This document shows, one piece after another, positions 9,728-18,937 of a DNA stretch of 64,000 nt; the first letter of the stretch is position 1; the number at the start of each line of letters is the position of its first letter. The notes below the pieces were generated by a model that ran no database searches, was not told the DNA's origin, and saw nothing but the letters and a program-made list of their open reading frames with translations. Position numbers and translations under genes: made by a program. The stretch is from Glaciecola flavus (lineage in GTDB: Bacteria; Pseudomonadota; Gammaproteobacteria; Enterobacterales; Alteromonadaceae), in the NCBI RefSeq assembly GCF_042646125.1, contig NZ_JBHRSW010000018.1:124001-188000 (forward strand). Reading direction: 5' to 3'.

Positions 9728-9872
9728 CACGGTGGGATTATATTTAGAAATTCCCCCTTCTTTTGTCGCAAAACCGCTGAGAGTATATCCATATACGCTT
9801 TGATTTTTCATCCATGAAAAATAAATTTTGCGACAAAAAGGGGGGGCAATTTCCCAGTATAACCGCATCGTG
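9728..9872. repeat. Palindromic element, copy 1 (degraded arms, conserved core)
   Basis: This fills part of the 349-bp space between divergent genes. A 52-nt core (9774-9825) contains two small hairpins: GTATAT/ATATAC around CC (9783-9796) and TTTTTCA/TGAAAAA around TCCA (9804-9821). It is flanked by inverted arms of about 46 nt (9728-9773 and 9826-9872). The inner 13 nt of the arms (TTTTGTCGCAAAA) pair perfectly; the outer part has about ten mismatches. The core is 44/52 identical to the core at 22232-22283, including a 20-nt exact run, whereas the arms share nothing with that copy. No ORF of note is present in the interval. Confidence 0.8.
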
Positions 9873-9913
9873 ATATGCATTCATCGCCTCAACATAAATA
9901 AAATTTTAAACAC

Positions 9914-10429
9914 ATGACGTATCAAAACATTAGTGCTCTTGAAGCATTTGCTAAATACCAAAATAACGAAGCAATCTTGATTGATGTGCGTGAACCAGCG
10001 GAACACCAGCAAGGACATATATCTGGCTCATTGCTGTTGCCGCTGAGTAAAATCAACAATGCTGCACTCCCCAAGTCGAACAAGGAGATAATTGTTTATT
10101 GTCAGAAGGGACTGAGAGGCCAAAAAGCTTGTCAAAAACTTATTAATGAAAATGCTTCTCTCAGTTTACTAAACATTGAAGGGGGTATAGAATCTTGGCA
10201 ATCCGCCCAGCTCTCGATTGACAAGCCGGCTACCAATACACTCTCGCTTGATAGACAAGTGCAGTTGTTTATCGGCATATTGCTCATTCTGTTTTCCGGT
10301 TTATCTTTGTCGATCTCAAGCTCATTTACTTGGGCGATAATGTTTATTGGAGCAGGTCTGTTGATTGCTGGCAGTACAGGCTTTTGTGGCCTTGCTAGAC
10401 TGCTCGCGATTATGCCTTGGAATAGGTAA
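9914..10429 (+). CDS. Rhodanese-domain protein with C-terminal membrane segments (YgaP-like)
   Basis: 171 residues. Residues 1-105 form a single rhodanese domain with LIDVREPAEHQQGHI and active-site loop CQKGLR (Cys63), so a sulfurtransferase moving sulfane sulfur is expected. Residues about 115-160 contain two hydrophobic helices and a DUF2892-like tail, the arrangement of E. coli YgaP, which is anchored in the inner membrane. It stands alone, divergent from the MAPEG gene across the palindromic repeat. The Shine-Dalgarno is weak. Confidence 0.88.
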   Translation: MTYQNISALEAFAKYQNNEAILIDVREPAEHQQGHISGSLLLPLSKINNAALPKSNKEIIVYCQKGLRGQKACQKLINENASLSLLNIEGGIESWQSAQLSIDKPATNTLSLDRQVQLFIGILLILFSGLSLSISSSFTWAIMFIGAGLLIAGSTGFCGLARLLAIMPWNR

Positions 10430-10435
10430 TCAAAA

Positions 10436-10462
10436 ATTGGGGAAGTCAGCTAACTTCCCAAT
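10436..10462. terminator. Hairpin between convergent genes, possible terminator
   Basis: ATTGGGGAAGT pairs with ACTTCCCAAT around a 6-nt loop with one bulged G. It sits 7 bp after the rhodanese stop and before the convergent sulfotransferase gene. The following T-tract is poor, so termination is plausible but not certain. Confidence 0.45.
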
Positions 10463-10513
10463 ACTCTTTGCATTCGTCAACCTAAATTCGGGATAGCAAT
10501 TCAGGTTTATTAC

Positions 10514-11311
10514 TTATTTAAACAGTAAATTATCTGTCCCAAACATTCGTTTGTACAAATCCAAATCAGCCTTGAAAGCTGAATTTACAACCTTGACCAA
10601 TTCCGGAGAATAAAGTGCCTTAGCAGTGGGATATTTACCTTTCGCTTTCATTTTTAAGAATTCAAGTGGTTTTGTATCTGAATAGTTTTTGTCACCAATC
10701 AAAGTCAGGCTATCTACACCGTGATTAGTCAGTTTTCTCGCATCAACGACCTCTAAATTAATTTTATTTTTAAGCGTAGAAGCGACCTGTGAGAAGTTTT
10801 CCATTGCAAAGATATCATCGTAATTTTCATATACTAAAAAATCCACTTGAGGACGCCAATGAGGGTTACCAGCCCTGATACGAGGCTCTGCCATACTTTT
10901 TACGAATGACGAAAAACTTACATCTTCAAGATCAACTTTGCGCCCTCGTAATTCATAATATCCCCACGCAACATTATCCCTATTGACAATTTTATCTAAG
11001 TAAGCACTTGCAAGACGAGAATAAGGGCATCGCAATATGGTAAAAGTATACTTTGCTTTAAGCAGCTCAGATAAATTTGCTGAAAACGTAAAATTATTTT
11101 TGTGTATCCAATTAAATTGGGACGGATCTTTTATACAGCCATTTGCCAAAGCAATACTCGTGCGCATCGTGCTACATGCATTTTTGGGAATAAAAGAATA
11201 AATTGCATCAGCCAAATAAATGTTTAATGCATGACTGTTAGCTAACTTATGCCTAGGATTGTTGGCAAGAGGGTTGTTGTTAGCGCTGCTATATCTAAAA
11301 TATCTTATCAC
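10514..11311 (-). CDS. Sulfotransferase family protein (Sulfotransfer_2-like)
   Basis: 265 residues with a GTG start (no in-frame ATG upstream fits). Two motifs fit PAPS-dependent carbohydrate sulfotransferases: PKNACST near residue 42, which would bind the 5'-phosphosulfate, and LRCPYSRLASAYLDK, which would bind the 3'-phosphate. It would move sulfate from PAPS to a glycan or other hydroxyl acceptor. It lies about 105 bp downstream of the SGNH and GSCFA genes on the same strand, which suggests a surface-polysaccharide modification role. Acceptor and product are unknown. Confidence 0.75.
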   Translation of the reverse strand: MIRYFRYSSANNNPLANNPRHKLANSHALNIYLADAIYSFIPKNACSTMRTSIALANGCIKDPSQFNWIHKNNFTFSANLSELLKAKYTFTILRCPYSRLASAYLDKIVNRDNVAWGYYELRGRKVDLEDVSFSSFVKSMAEPRIRAGNPHWRPQVDFLVYENYDDIFAMENFSQVASTLKNKINLEVVDARKLTNHGVDSLTLIGDKNYSDTKPLEFLKMKAKGKYPTAKALYSPELVKVVNSAFKADLDLYKRMFGTDNLLFK

Positions 11312-11416
11312 TTCATTCTATACCTAGTTTTTATTCGAAAAATCATATAAGCCGCTAAACTATCAATACAAGTACTGTAAGCAAAAGCGAGCTTCATACT
11401 AAAAATATGAAAGGTT

Positions 11417-12115
11417 TTACTTTGTCAGCATGCGTATGAACGATTCTAACCAAAGTCGTCCAAACTCGTCGTTCATATGTTCTCTATCTTCTACTTCATG
11501 GAATTCAGATTCATCTTTTAGTCCGATATCTAATCGCTTAGAACCTTTGGTATACTTTTCGAGCGTATAGTACCCACCTGCAATGGTTTCCGATGGTTGA
11601 GTAACCAACTCGGCATTCAAAGGCCTATAGTAACTTTCATTTAAATGCTTTATTCCCATGAGATATTCATTTGGAATAACTTGACTTGTATCTTCAAATG
11701 CGGCTTCCAACGGAGTATGCCCGACCCAAATTTTTTTACCGCTGATTTGCCTTATTTTTTTAATCAACTTAAGAGAAGCAGTATCAACAGTGTCGCTCAG
11801 TATCTGCATCAATAGCTGATCAGAATAAAAATAGTTTGGGTCAATGAAACAAGGTTTACACTTCAAACCATAGACCAAAAAAGTATCATAGTCTTCTTCA
11901 ACAATTCTGCTAGAACCACCCGAGCTTAGTTCCATTTGTTTCTCAATAAACTTTTTGTGTGGTACTAAAGCGCCACTTTCGATTTTTAGATTACTTATTG
12001 TTACGCCACGGCTCGCGAAAAACCGTATCGAAACGTCTTTTCTATTCGACCCAATATCATCCCAACTCCTTTTCAAGGCTGCAGTATGACTGTCACCAAT
12101 AACGCATAGTCTCAT
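11417..12115 (-). CDS. SGNH-hydrolase-like protein
   Basis: 232 residues without signal peptide or membrane helix. The start MRLCVIGDSHTAALKRSW has the GDSH block typical of SGNH/GDSL-fold proteins. A later VGHTPLEAAF and a C-terminal DREHMND segment may carry the catalytic Asp-His pair, though this is less certain. It begins inside the end of the GSCFA gene (4-bp ATGA overlap), so the two are co-translated. An esterase or acyltransferase acting on a glycan is possible; I cannot define the substrate. Confidence 0.6.
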   Translation of the reverse strand: MRLCVIGDSHTAALKRSWDDIGSNRKDVSIRFFASRGVTISNLKIESGALVPHKKFIEKQMELSSGGSSRIVEEDYDTFLVYGLKCKPCFIDPNYFYSDQLLMQILSDTVDTASLKLIKKIRQISGKKIWVGHTPLEAAFEDTSQVIPNEYLMGIKHLNESYYRPLNAELVTQPSETIAGGYYTLEKYTKGSKRLDIGLKDESEFHEVEDREHMNDEFGRLWLESFIRMLTK

Positions 12116-13164
12116 TTTGCTGAGCCTCCAAATGCATCAAGTAACTCTTCTTCGCAGGCATTTTTTTGATTCGCCAAAACACTATTTTTTGCGTCAAAGC
12201 GCGCATAATCGCCAAATTTGGCTCGCAAACATGAAAAAAACATGTCCATGACAAAGTTCACACCGTATGGGTTGACACTTCTTAAATTGGGCTCAAAAAA
12301 AGAACCTTTAAATACAGGGCTATTCACAATCTCATAAGATGGAAAATAATCGACATAAGCTCTGTTATCGGCGAGTTGGCCGGCAACAGCTCTAAGAATA
12401 GATTTAGACTGCATAGTCGCCGTTAGTACATGTTTGCCTGATTTCGTTGCCGTTAACGGTACCGGCGAAACGGTAAGAATGAACTTTAAATTTGAATTGA
12501 AAGTTCGCATCAATTCTAGCGCCTCTACTAATTGTTTGAGGACAAAATTGAATTGCTGATTCCTAAAACCATGTGTGTTGTCATCAAATGTTCCTGCAAC
12601 TGTGCCAGGACACATTGGGTATTCATACCCCTCGACACTGTTGAACCAGCTTTCAGTCAACCCAAGCGTAAAAACAAAATAGTCGGCTTTAGCGATACTT
12701 TCGTAAAACGCGCGTAAAGTCTGTTTACGACTACTCTCCATTTCTTCATGACTTAGAAAACCATTTGGCTCGATAGCGGGACGAAAAGGGTCATAATATC
12801 TATTGCTAATACACCAAGATTCGCAAGGTATAGTATCCGGCTGCACTGACCAACGTACCCATTGATTGAGAAGGGACGTAGTATAAATATTACCTGTACG
12901 AGATGAAAAAACATCAAAATTAAAGTTTGTTTTGCTTTGTTCACTCAAGCCAAATGGAGCTGGCTCGCTTATAAACCAAGAAAAACCTCTATTTTGTAGC
13001 GCCTTTCCAATATGTTGCGCAAAGCAGGAACCATAGCTCGCAACCTTGTCTTCTGGCAATATTTTAAACTTGGGCTGCCACAACTCACTTATGTCAAACA
13101 TGCTTTTCTGTGCGACAGCCGTCTTCCAAAAAGCACAAGGAGGTAGTTCATTATACGGGTTCAT
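12112..13164 (-). CDS. GSCFA domain protein
   Basis: 350 residues. The motif SYGSCFAQHIGKAL near residue 43 defines the GSCFA family, which is related to SGNH hydrolases. FTLGLTESWF, YEYPMCPGTVAGTF and LTVSPVPLTATKSG are other family blocks. There is no signal peptide. It is the first gene of a same-strand GSCFA/SGNH/sulfotransferase group, probably one operon. GSCFA proteins often occur in polysaccharide loci, so a role in glycan or lipid-linked intermediate modification is inferred; biochemical function is unknown. Confidence 0.82.
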   Translation of the reverse strand: MNPYNELPPCAFWKTAVAQKSMFDISELWQPKFKILPEDKVASYGSCFAQHIGKALQNRGFSWFISEPAPFGLSEQSKTNFNFDVFSSRTGNIYTTSLLNQWVRWSVQPDTIPCESWCISNRYYDPFRPAIEPNGFLSHEEMESSRKQTLRAFYESIAKADYFVFTLGLTESWFNSVEGYEYPMCPGTVAGTFDDNTHGFRNQQFNFVLKQLVEALELMRTFNSNLKFILTVSPVPLTATKSGKHVLTATMQSKSILRAVAGQLADNRAYVDYFPSYEIVNSPVFKGSFFEPNLRSVNPYGVNFVMDMFFSCLRAKFGDYARFDAKNSVLANQKNACEEELLDAFGGSAK

Positions 13165-13278
13165 CTAGGCTCATCCTTGACTTAAACAATAACTAAGGGG
13201 TGATCGTATTTCCAACCACAATAACTCTTACAAAAACATTACTACATAACGCTACAATATAACTGCTTCGTACTGATT

Positions 13279-14664
13279 TCAAAATTTCCTCGCTCTTACC
13301 CGCTTACCCTTAACCTTATGCTCTCTGAATAAGCTCATTGCACGTTTGACGCTTCTGGACTTAATTGCGATAAAGGAGCGTTGTGCTGCAACTTGGATCT
13401 TTCCAATATCATCGCCGCTGATTTCAGCCTGTTTAGTCAGGGCTCCTAGTATGTCGCCTTTGTTTATCTTTGCCTTTTTGCCTGCGTTTATCTCGATTGC
13501 TTCATACTTGGCTGGAACAATACGGTTGGCGTGAAAGCGTAATGCCTGCATATTTTTCACAGGAATCGTTTGTTCAAGGAAAGCCGCAATTTTTTCTAAA
13601 TGTGCTAATTGATGCACTTCAATTAATGTCATTGCAAGGCCTTTATTGCCTGCCCTGCCAGTACGTCCAATACGATGCGTATGTGTGTCGACGTCAGGGC
13701 TAATGTCCGCATTGATAACTAAATCAACAGAAGGAATATCCAAACCTCTAGCCGCCACATCACTTGCAACAAGCACATTGGCACAATCACTAGAAAAAGC
13801 ACGAATTGCTTGATTTCTCTGCTCCTGTTCCAAGTCACCATGCAACTCGACAATACTAAAACCCATCTGTCGCAAACTATCGGCCAAATTCTTGACATCA
13901 ACTTTCTTATTACAAAATACGATAGCTGATTTGGGCTGTTGTTCAGTGAGCAGAGCTGCCACCGCATAGTCGCGTTTACCCGGCAATAACTGCCAAGCAT
14001 ACTGAACAATCCTAGGGTTTTCCGATTCATCTTCGACTTTGATGATTTTCGCCTTGTTTTGGTACTGCGCAGACAAAGACTGAATGCGCCCGCCAAATGT
14101 CGCGGAAAATAACAAAGTTTGTGGCTTTTCGGCGTTCTTATTTAACAAGGCCAACAAGTGATCCATTTGCTCAGCAAATCCCATATCAAGCATCCTGTCT
14201 GCTTCGTCCAAAACCAAGGTATGTATTGCTGATAGCGACAGTGCTTTTTTTCCAATGATGTCAATGATACGCCCTGGCGTGCCTACCACTGTGTCTGGTG
14301 GGTGTTTCAAGGACGAGAGTTGAGGTCCCATTGCTACCCCACCAAACAAGCTAAGTACCTTATAGTTTGGGATAAACTTAGCAAGCAGACGTATTTGTTC
14401 AGCTACTTGTTCTGCCAGTTCTCGGGTCGGGCAAAGCACGAGTGCGCTAGGGTTATTTGCCCTAACTTTACTCACTTGTTTTTGTAATATACCCAAACCA
14501 AAAGCCAAGGTTTTTCCGCTCCCGGTCTTTGCTTCGACAGCGACATCCTTACCAGCCAATACAGTAGGCAGAGCACTGGCTTGCGTTGCGGTTGCTTCAT
14601 GAAAACCTAAGGACGAAATGGCTTGAAGCAATACATCGCTGAGGGCTAATTGAGAAAATTGCAT
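13279..14664 (-). CDS. dbpA: ATP-dependent RNA helicase DbpA
   Basis: 461 residues. DEAD-box motifs are in order: AKTGSGKT, PTRELA, TPGR, DEAD, SAT and HRIGRTGRAG. The C-terminal 75 residues form the DbpA RNA-binding domain that in E. coli recognises hairpin 92 of 23S rRNA, so a role in late 50S assembly is expected. It follows pyrC with a 1-bp gap on the same strand, so co-transcription is likely. Confidence 0.93.
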   Translation of the reverse strand: MQFSQLALSDVLLQAISSLGFHEATATQASALPTVLAGKDVAVEAKTGSGKTLAFGLGILQKQVSKVRANNPSALVLCPTRELAEQVAEQIRLLAKFIPNYKVLSLFGGVAMGPQLSSLKHPPDTVVGTPGRIIDIIGKKALSLSAIHTLVLDEADRMLDMGFAEQMDHLLALLNKNAEKPQTLLFSATFGGRIQSLSAQYQNKAKIIKVEDESENPRIVQYAWQLLPGKRDYAVAALLTEQQPKSAIVFCNKKVDVKNLADSLRQMGFSIVELHGDLEQEQRNQAIRAFSSDCANVLVASDVAARGLDIPSVDLVINADISPDVDTHTHRIGRTGRAGNKGLAMTLIEVHQLAHLEKIAAFLEQTIPVKNMQALRFHANRIVPAKYEAIEINAGKKAKINKGDILGALTKQAEISGDDIGKIQVAAQRSFIAIKSRSVKRAMSLFREHKVKGKRVRARKF

Positions 14665-14665
14665 A

Positions 14666-15703
14666 TTACTTGGCTAACTTCCAAGAAAGCGTTTCGCCAG
14701 CAAAAAACGGAACGATTTGTTCACCATCTGCTAATTCAATAAGCGAAGGCACCTCCCACGTTTGTTGATTTAACGTTATCGTGCCTTCATTGCGAGGTAA
14801 GCCATAAAAATCTGGACCGTGATGGCTGGCGAAGCCTTCAAATTTGTCCATTGCATCCAGCTCGTCAAACACTTTTGCATACAGCTCGATTGCACTCCAT
14901 GCACTATAGCAACCCGCACAACCACAACAGGACTCTTTTTTATGTCGCGCATGAGGCGCACTATCAGTGCCCAAAAAGAACTTTGGAGATCCTGTTGCTA
15001 CTGCAGCTCTGAGTGCTTGCTGATGCGTGTTTCGCTTGAGTACCGGTAGGCAGTAGTTGTGCGGCTTGACCCCGCCAACGAGCAAATCGTTGCGGTTTAA
15101 CAGTAGATGTTGTGGCGTGATTGTCGCCGCAACTTTATCACTTGAAGCGAAAACAAAATCGACAGCATCTTTAGTTGTAATATGCTCAAACACCACTTTT
15201 AGAGATGGAAACTGCCTCACAATATCAACGAGATACTCATCAATAAAGGCCTTTTCTCGGTCGAAAATATCTATCTCTGCGTCGGTAACTTCGCCGTGAA
15301 TAAGCAAAAGCATGCCCACTTCCTGCATTTTTTCAAAGACGGGGTAGAGCGACTTAATACCTTTTACAGCCGCATCAGAATTAGTCGTTGCGCCTGCAGG
15401 ATAAAGTTTACTCGCGACAATTCCTGCCTCTTTAGCTCTGACAATCTCTTCTGGAGAGCTTGTATTAGTTAAATACAAAGTCATTAAAGGTTCAAATTGT
15501 GCACCTGCAGGTGTCGCCTCTTCAATCCGAGTTTTATAAGCCAGTGCTAATTCGGTGGTTGTGACTGGTGGCACAAGATTTGGCATGACAATAGCGCGTC
15601 TAAAACAGCGTGCAGTCGCGGGAACCGTCTCTTTTAAAAGATCACCGTCACGAAAGTGTAAATGCCAATCATCAGGTGCTTGAATAGTTATGGAATTTGT
15701 CAT
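14666..15703 (-). CDS. pyrC: Dihydroorotase (class II)
   Basis: 345 residues, the usual length for homodimeric PyrC. It closes carbamoyl-aspartate to dihydroorotate in pyrimidine synthesis. The zinc motif HLHFRDG covers residues 14-20, and SKLYPAGAT holds the lysine (99) that is carbamylated to bridge two zinc ions. HGEVTD, FEHITT and GTDSAPH carry the other ligands and catalytic Asp. The ATG at 15703 overlaps an open frame on the other strand that I do not use as a start. Confidence 0.96.
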   Translation of the reverse strand: MTNSITIQAPDDWHLHFRDGDLLKETVPATARCFRRAIVMPNLVPPVTTTELALAYKTRIEEATPAGAQFEPLMTLYLTNTSSPEEIVRAKEAGIVASKLYPAGATTNSDAAVKGIKSLYPVFEKMQEVGMLLLIHGEVTDAEIDIFDREKAFIDEYLVDIVRQFPSLKVVFEHITTKDAVDFVFASSDKVAATITPQHLLLNRNDLLVGGVKPHNYCLPVLKRNTHQQALRAAVATGSPKFFLGTDSAPHARHKKESCCGCAGCYSAWSAIELYAKVFDELDAMDKFEGFASHHGPDFYGLPRNEGTITLNQQTWEVPSLIELADGEQIVPFFAGETLSWKLAK

Positions 15704-15840
15704 TTGTAAAGTTAAACGTACTTAAGATACCTGTATTATGCCCTATCGCTGGAAATAACTCATTAAAAGCGCTTGATTTATTTAGCGAGTTATTAAGAAT
15801 AAGCACATACTATCCAATAAATAAACTCTCGAATCGAAAT

Positions 15841-16971
15841 ATGCAAGAAAACAGTCACAGTCAAGCTCAAAGCGCAAGAAAGACCAACAAACTCTGGCTA
15901 CTCGTATTGGGTTTGTTTGCGCTTGTATTCGGTGTGAGTTTATACAAGCAGTGGCCTCTAGGCAGCCAATCCGCAGACCAATCCATTGGAGAAAAAACGC
16001 CATGGGACGACAGATTGTTAGCTTGCAACGATGTCGAATCAGCAGAAGAGACTGACGCGTTTAACACTTGTCTATCAATGGCCAAAGAGGGCTGGCCTCA
16101 CGCACAAAAGAAAGTAGCGTGGGCTTACACAAGAAAAGGTGAGTTTCAGGATTGGAAAAAGGCCTATGATTGGGTCATTGTGCTATCAAAATATGAACAG
16201 AGCGCTGAATTACTGCGCTATGTCATGCTACTCAGCCTAGGACAAACGGAAGAAGACAAAACCTTCGGAGAAAAAGGCATCAAGCGACTGGCCAACATCA
16301 ATTATGGCCCCGCAGCAGCGTATTTAGGCGCGCTGTATAAACTTGATCAAAACACCCTAGCAAAAACATCCAGTGCAATTTGGTTGTTTAAACGGGCATA
16401 CGAGCAAGCCCCTGAACTATTCAGTGCCTTTGATTTAGCCGCAATGTATAGCAACGGTTTCGGAGTAGAAAAAAATTACGAAAAAGCACGCAATGTGCTT
16501 CTAAAACATGCCGATTTGCGTTTCCCTATCACCACAAACAATGTGGCTTGGTATTTTGCTACAATAGACTCTCAGGCCTTACTCATGCCTCAAAAGGCCA
16601 TTGCACTTGCCAAAAGCGTGACAAATGACGAAAACCACAAAGACAATCATGTATACATAGACACATTGGCTGCTGCGTACGCAGCTAATGAAGAGTTTGA
16701 ACTTGCAGAATCCGAACAAGAGAGAGCCTTAGCTCTGCTATTATCAGCAAGTGAAAATGATACAGAAAGTACAAGAAACCAGAATCTAATAAAAGAGTAT
16801 GAAGAACGTTTGGCATCGTACAAAAACAAAGAGAGAGCTGTCACGATCTCCTTATACAAAGAGTCCGACAAATTTTTTAGTAGAATAAAACGCTCGATTG
16901 AAAACGGCTTACTTAGAACTCTCAATAAACGAGCCGAAGCCCCCACACTCATCACTAGGGTCGATGACTAA
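15841..16971 (+). CDS. Membrane-anchored TPR/Sel1-like repeat protein
   Basis: 376 residues from the ATG at 15841. The open frame extends upstream to 15697, but that part overlaps pyrC and lacks the membrane start. Residues about 16-37 form one transmembrane helix, followed by a periplasmic or cytoplasmic region of Sel1/TPR-like helical repeats, for example AYEQAPELFSAFDLAAMYSNGFGVEKNYEKAR. The final 50 residues are basic and not recognised. These repeats mediate protein contacts; a partner is not evident from the neighbours. Confidence 0.7.
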   Translation: MQENSHSQAQSARKTNKLWLLVLGLFALVFGVSLYKQWPLGSQSADQSIGEKTPWDDRLLACNDVESAEETDAFNTCLSMAKEGWPHAQKKVAWAYTRKGEFQDWKKAYDWVIVLSKYEQSAELLRYVMLLSLGQTEEDKTFGEKGIKRLANINYGPAAAYLGALYKLDQNTLAKTSSAIWLFKRAYEQAPELFSAFDLAAMYSNGFGVEKNYEKARNVLLKHADLRFPITTNNVAWYFATIDSQALLMPQKAIALAKSVTNDENHKDNHVYIDTLAAAYAANEEFELAESEQERALALLLSASENDTESTRNQNLIKEYEERLASYKNKERAVTISLYKESDKFFSRIKRSIENGLLRTLNKRAEAPTLITRVDD

Positions 16972-17104
16972 GCTCGAATATTGCTAAGATCGTTTTCTGC
17001 CACACTTTCGTGACAAAAATTTTAGCCATACTTAAGGTTTGTGAGTGGTGTTTTGTATATAATCTGCCCTAGAACGTCCTTGTTGAACAAAAGAAGTTTG
17101 AACC

Positions 17105-18847
17105 ATGCATCAACAAATTAGTATTTTAAATTTAGTAGAACAGCCTTCGGCTTTGACAAAATTTGGTGTCTGGCTAATGGATCAGGTAATGGGTATTGCG
17201 AAAATGAATGCGCTTTACCAGCAGCACAACATGCATGGCCTGAGTAAAGAAGCCTTTTCAGACAAGATAGTAGAATTATTGTCGCTAGAACTGGAAGGTA
17301 TACAAGATTTACAGAACAAAGTCCCTGCAGATGGCCCTGTCGTCATCGCCAGTAACCACCCCTTTGGTGGTATAGAAGGCGTGATATTGGCGCGAGCAAT
17401 AAGTGAGGTGCGACCCGATTTAAAAGTGCTTGCAAATAAGGGCTTGGGTATATTTTCTGAATTGAGTGACTATTTTATATTCACTAATCCCCTCTCTGCC
17501 AATGACCCCAAAAATGCACCTTCGTTACGTCAATGTATTTCCCACGTGCGCGAAGGAAACAGCCTACTTATTTTTCCTGCTGGTCGCGTATCGCACTTTG
17601 ACCATCAAGGTAAACGCATTGTCGAGCACGACTGGAATAAAATCGTTGGCAAACTGGCAGGACAGGCAAATTGTGCGTATCTACCCGTATTTGTCAGCGG
17701 AAAAAACTCTGATTGGTTTTATCGCATTGAAAAAGTCTACTTTAAGTTGCGCATGTTTCTTCTCGGGCGAGAAATATTAAACAAACGCGGTGACAAAATT
17801 CGCGTCTCAACTGGGTATCCTGTTGCAAGTAAATATTTAGCCGCTGACAACAATGATGAAAAAGCAGAGCTTTGCCGTGCCCTCAGTTATGCACAAGATG
17901 CGGCTTGGCGTTATGAATGGCCTGCAGATAAGGTTATCCAGCTTAAACCTATAGCAGCGCCGGAAAACAAACAGCAGATCGCTGAAGAAATCTCACAACT
18001 GCCAAAAGAGCAACATTTGGTGAGTTTTAAATCCTATGACGTTTATTATGCGATGCAGTCACAAGCACCCACTATCGTCAATGAAATTGCCCGTCTTCGT
18101 GAAATAGTATTCAGAGAGCACAACGAGGGTAGTGGCGAGCCCATCGACACTGACGAATTTGACGCCACTTATACCCATTTATTTATTGTAAACAGGGATA
18201 ACCACGATATTATCGGCGCATACAGAATGGGGCGTACGGACTTATTGCAGGAAAAGTTTGGTAAAAAAGGCCTGTATTTAAGCAAAATGTTTGATTTTAA
18301 ATCAAACTTTGTTAACCAACGAGAGCCCAGTATTGAATTGGGCAGATCGTTTGTTGTACCTGAGTATCAAGGTTCTTATCATGGTCTATTTTTATTATGG
18401 CGAGGTTTAGGCTCGTTTGTTTGTAAATTCCCTCAATATCGAACGTTTTACGGTACCGTATCAATAAGTAAACTGTATGACCCAAGAAGTGTGCGCCTCA
18501 TTGAGGAAGTATTAATTGATCACAACGCCACTATTGACGTGACCCCATATAATAGTTTTGAATTTGATCTCCATCCTGAGTTGCATCAATTTTGCCGTAG
18601 CAAAAATCGTAAAGAAGAGCTTTCAGCTTTACTGCAAAGTATTGAAAGTGATGGAAAAGACATCCCTATACTAGCCAAGCAATATCGAAAAATGGGCGCA
18701 CGTTTTCACGCTTTGGGTATTGATAAAAGCTTTAATCATACCCCCGGTTTATTACTGAGTGTTGACTTTCCTAACACACCCGACAAGCTACTCAAGTTGT
18801 ATGCCGGTGAAGGTTGGCTGACTTATAGAAACTACCAAGCAGAATAA
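17105..18847 (+). CDS. olsF: Bifunctional ornithine lipid synthase OlsF-like
   Basis: 580 residues, the size of OlsF. The N-terminal half is a PlsC-type acyltransferase with SNHPFGGIEG at 83-92 and FPAGRVSHF near 158. The C-terminal half, about 300-560, is a GNAT-like N-acyltransferase domain of the OlsB type (RLREIVFREHNEGSGEPID, ELGRSFVVPEYQG). Together they would acylate ornithine on nitrogen and then esterify the 3-hydroxyl, giving phosphorus-free membrane lipids. The usual HX4D catalytic pair reads HX5E (His85, Glu91). A TATAAT box at 17058-17063 may be the -10 element. It is followed by a good terminator. Confidence 0.85.
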   Translation: MHQQISILNLVEQPSALTKFGVWLMDQVMGIAKMNALYQQHNMHGLSKEAFSDKIVELLSLELEGIQDLQNKVPADGPVVIASNHPFGGIEGVILARAISEVRPDLKVLANKGLGIFSELSDYFIFTNPLSANDPKNAPSLRQCISHVREGNSLLIFPAGRVSHFDHQGKRIVEHDWNKIVGKLAGQANCAYLPVFVSGKNSDWFYRIEKVYFKLRMFLLGREILNKRGDKIRVSTGYPVASKYLAADNNDEKAELCRALSYAQDAAWRYEWPADKVIQLKPIAAPENKQQIAEEISQLPKEQHLVSFKSYDVYYAMQSQAPTIVNEIARLREIVFREHNEGSGEPIDTDEFDATYTHLFIVNRDNHDIIGAYRMGRTDLLQEKFGKKGLYLSKMFDFKSNFVNQREPSIELGRSFVVPEYQGSYHGLFLLWRGLGSFVCKFPQYRTFYGTVSISKLYDPRSVRLIEEVLIDHNATIDVTPYNSFEFDLHPELHQFCRSKNRKEELSALLQSIESDGKDIPILAKQYRKMGARFHALGIDKSFNHTPGLLLSVDFPNTPDKLLKLYAGEGWLTYRNYQAE

Positions 18848-18857
18848 ATTTACATAT

Positions 18858-18889
18858 AAAAAAAGCCACGTAATGACGTGGCTTTTTTT
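18858..18889. terminator. Bidirectional Rho-independent terminator
   Basis: GCCACGT (18865-18871) pairs with ACGTGGC (18876-18882) around loop AATG. It has seven A before and seven T after, so it can end olsF on the plus strand and the DinB-like gene on the minus strand. Confidence 0.92.
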
Positions 18890-18937
18890 ACTTACAAATA
18901 CGTAAGAGTAAATTACTTGTCGACAATTGCTCCGATA

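Noticed and set aside
9774..9825. Core of the palindromic element as a Rho-independent terminator
   Set aside because: Location upstream of both flanking genes and no T-tract after the stem argue against it.
15697..15840. N-terminal extension of the TPR protein
   Set aside because: Overlaps the start of pyrC; the start at 15841 places the membrane helix normally.
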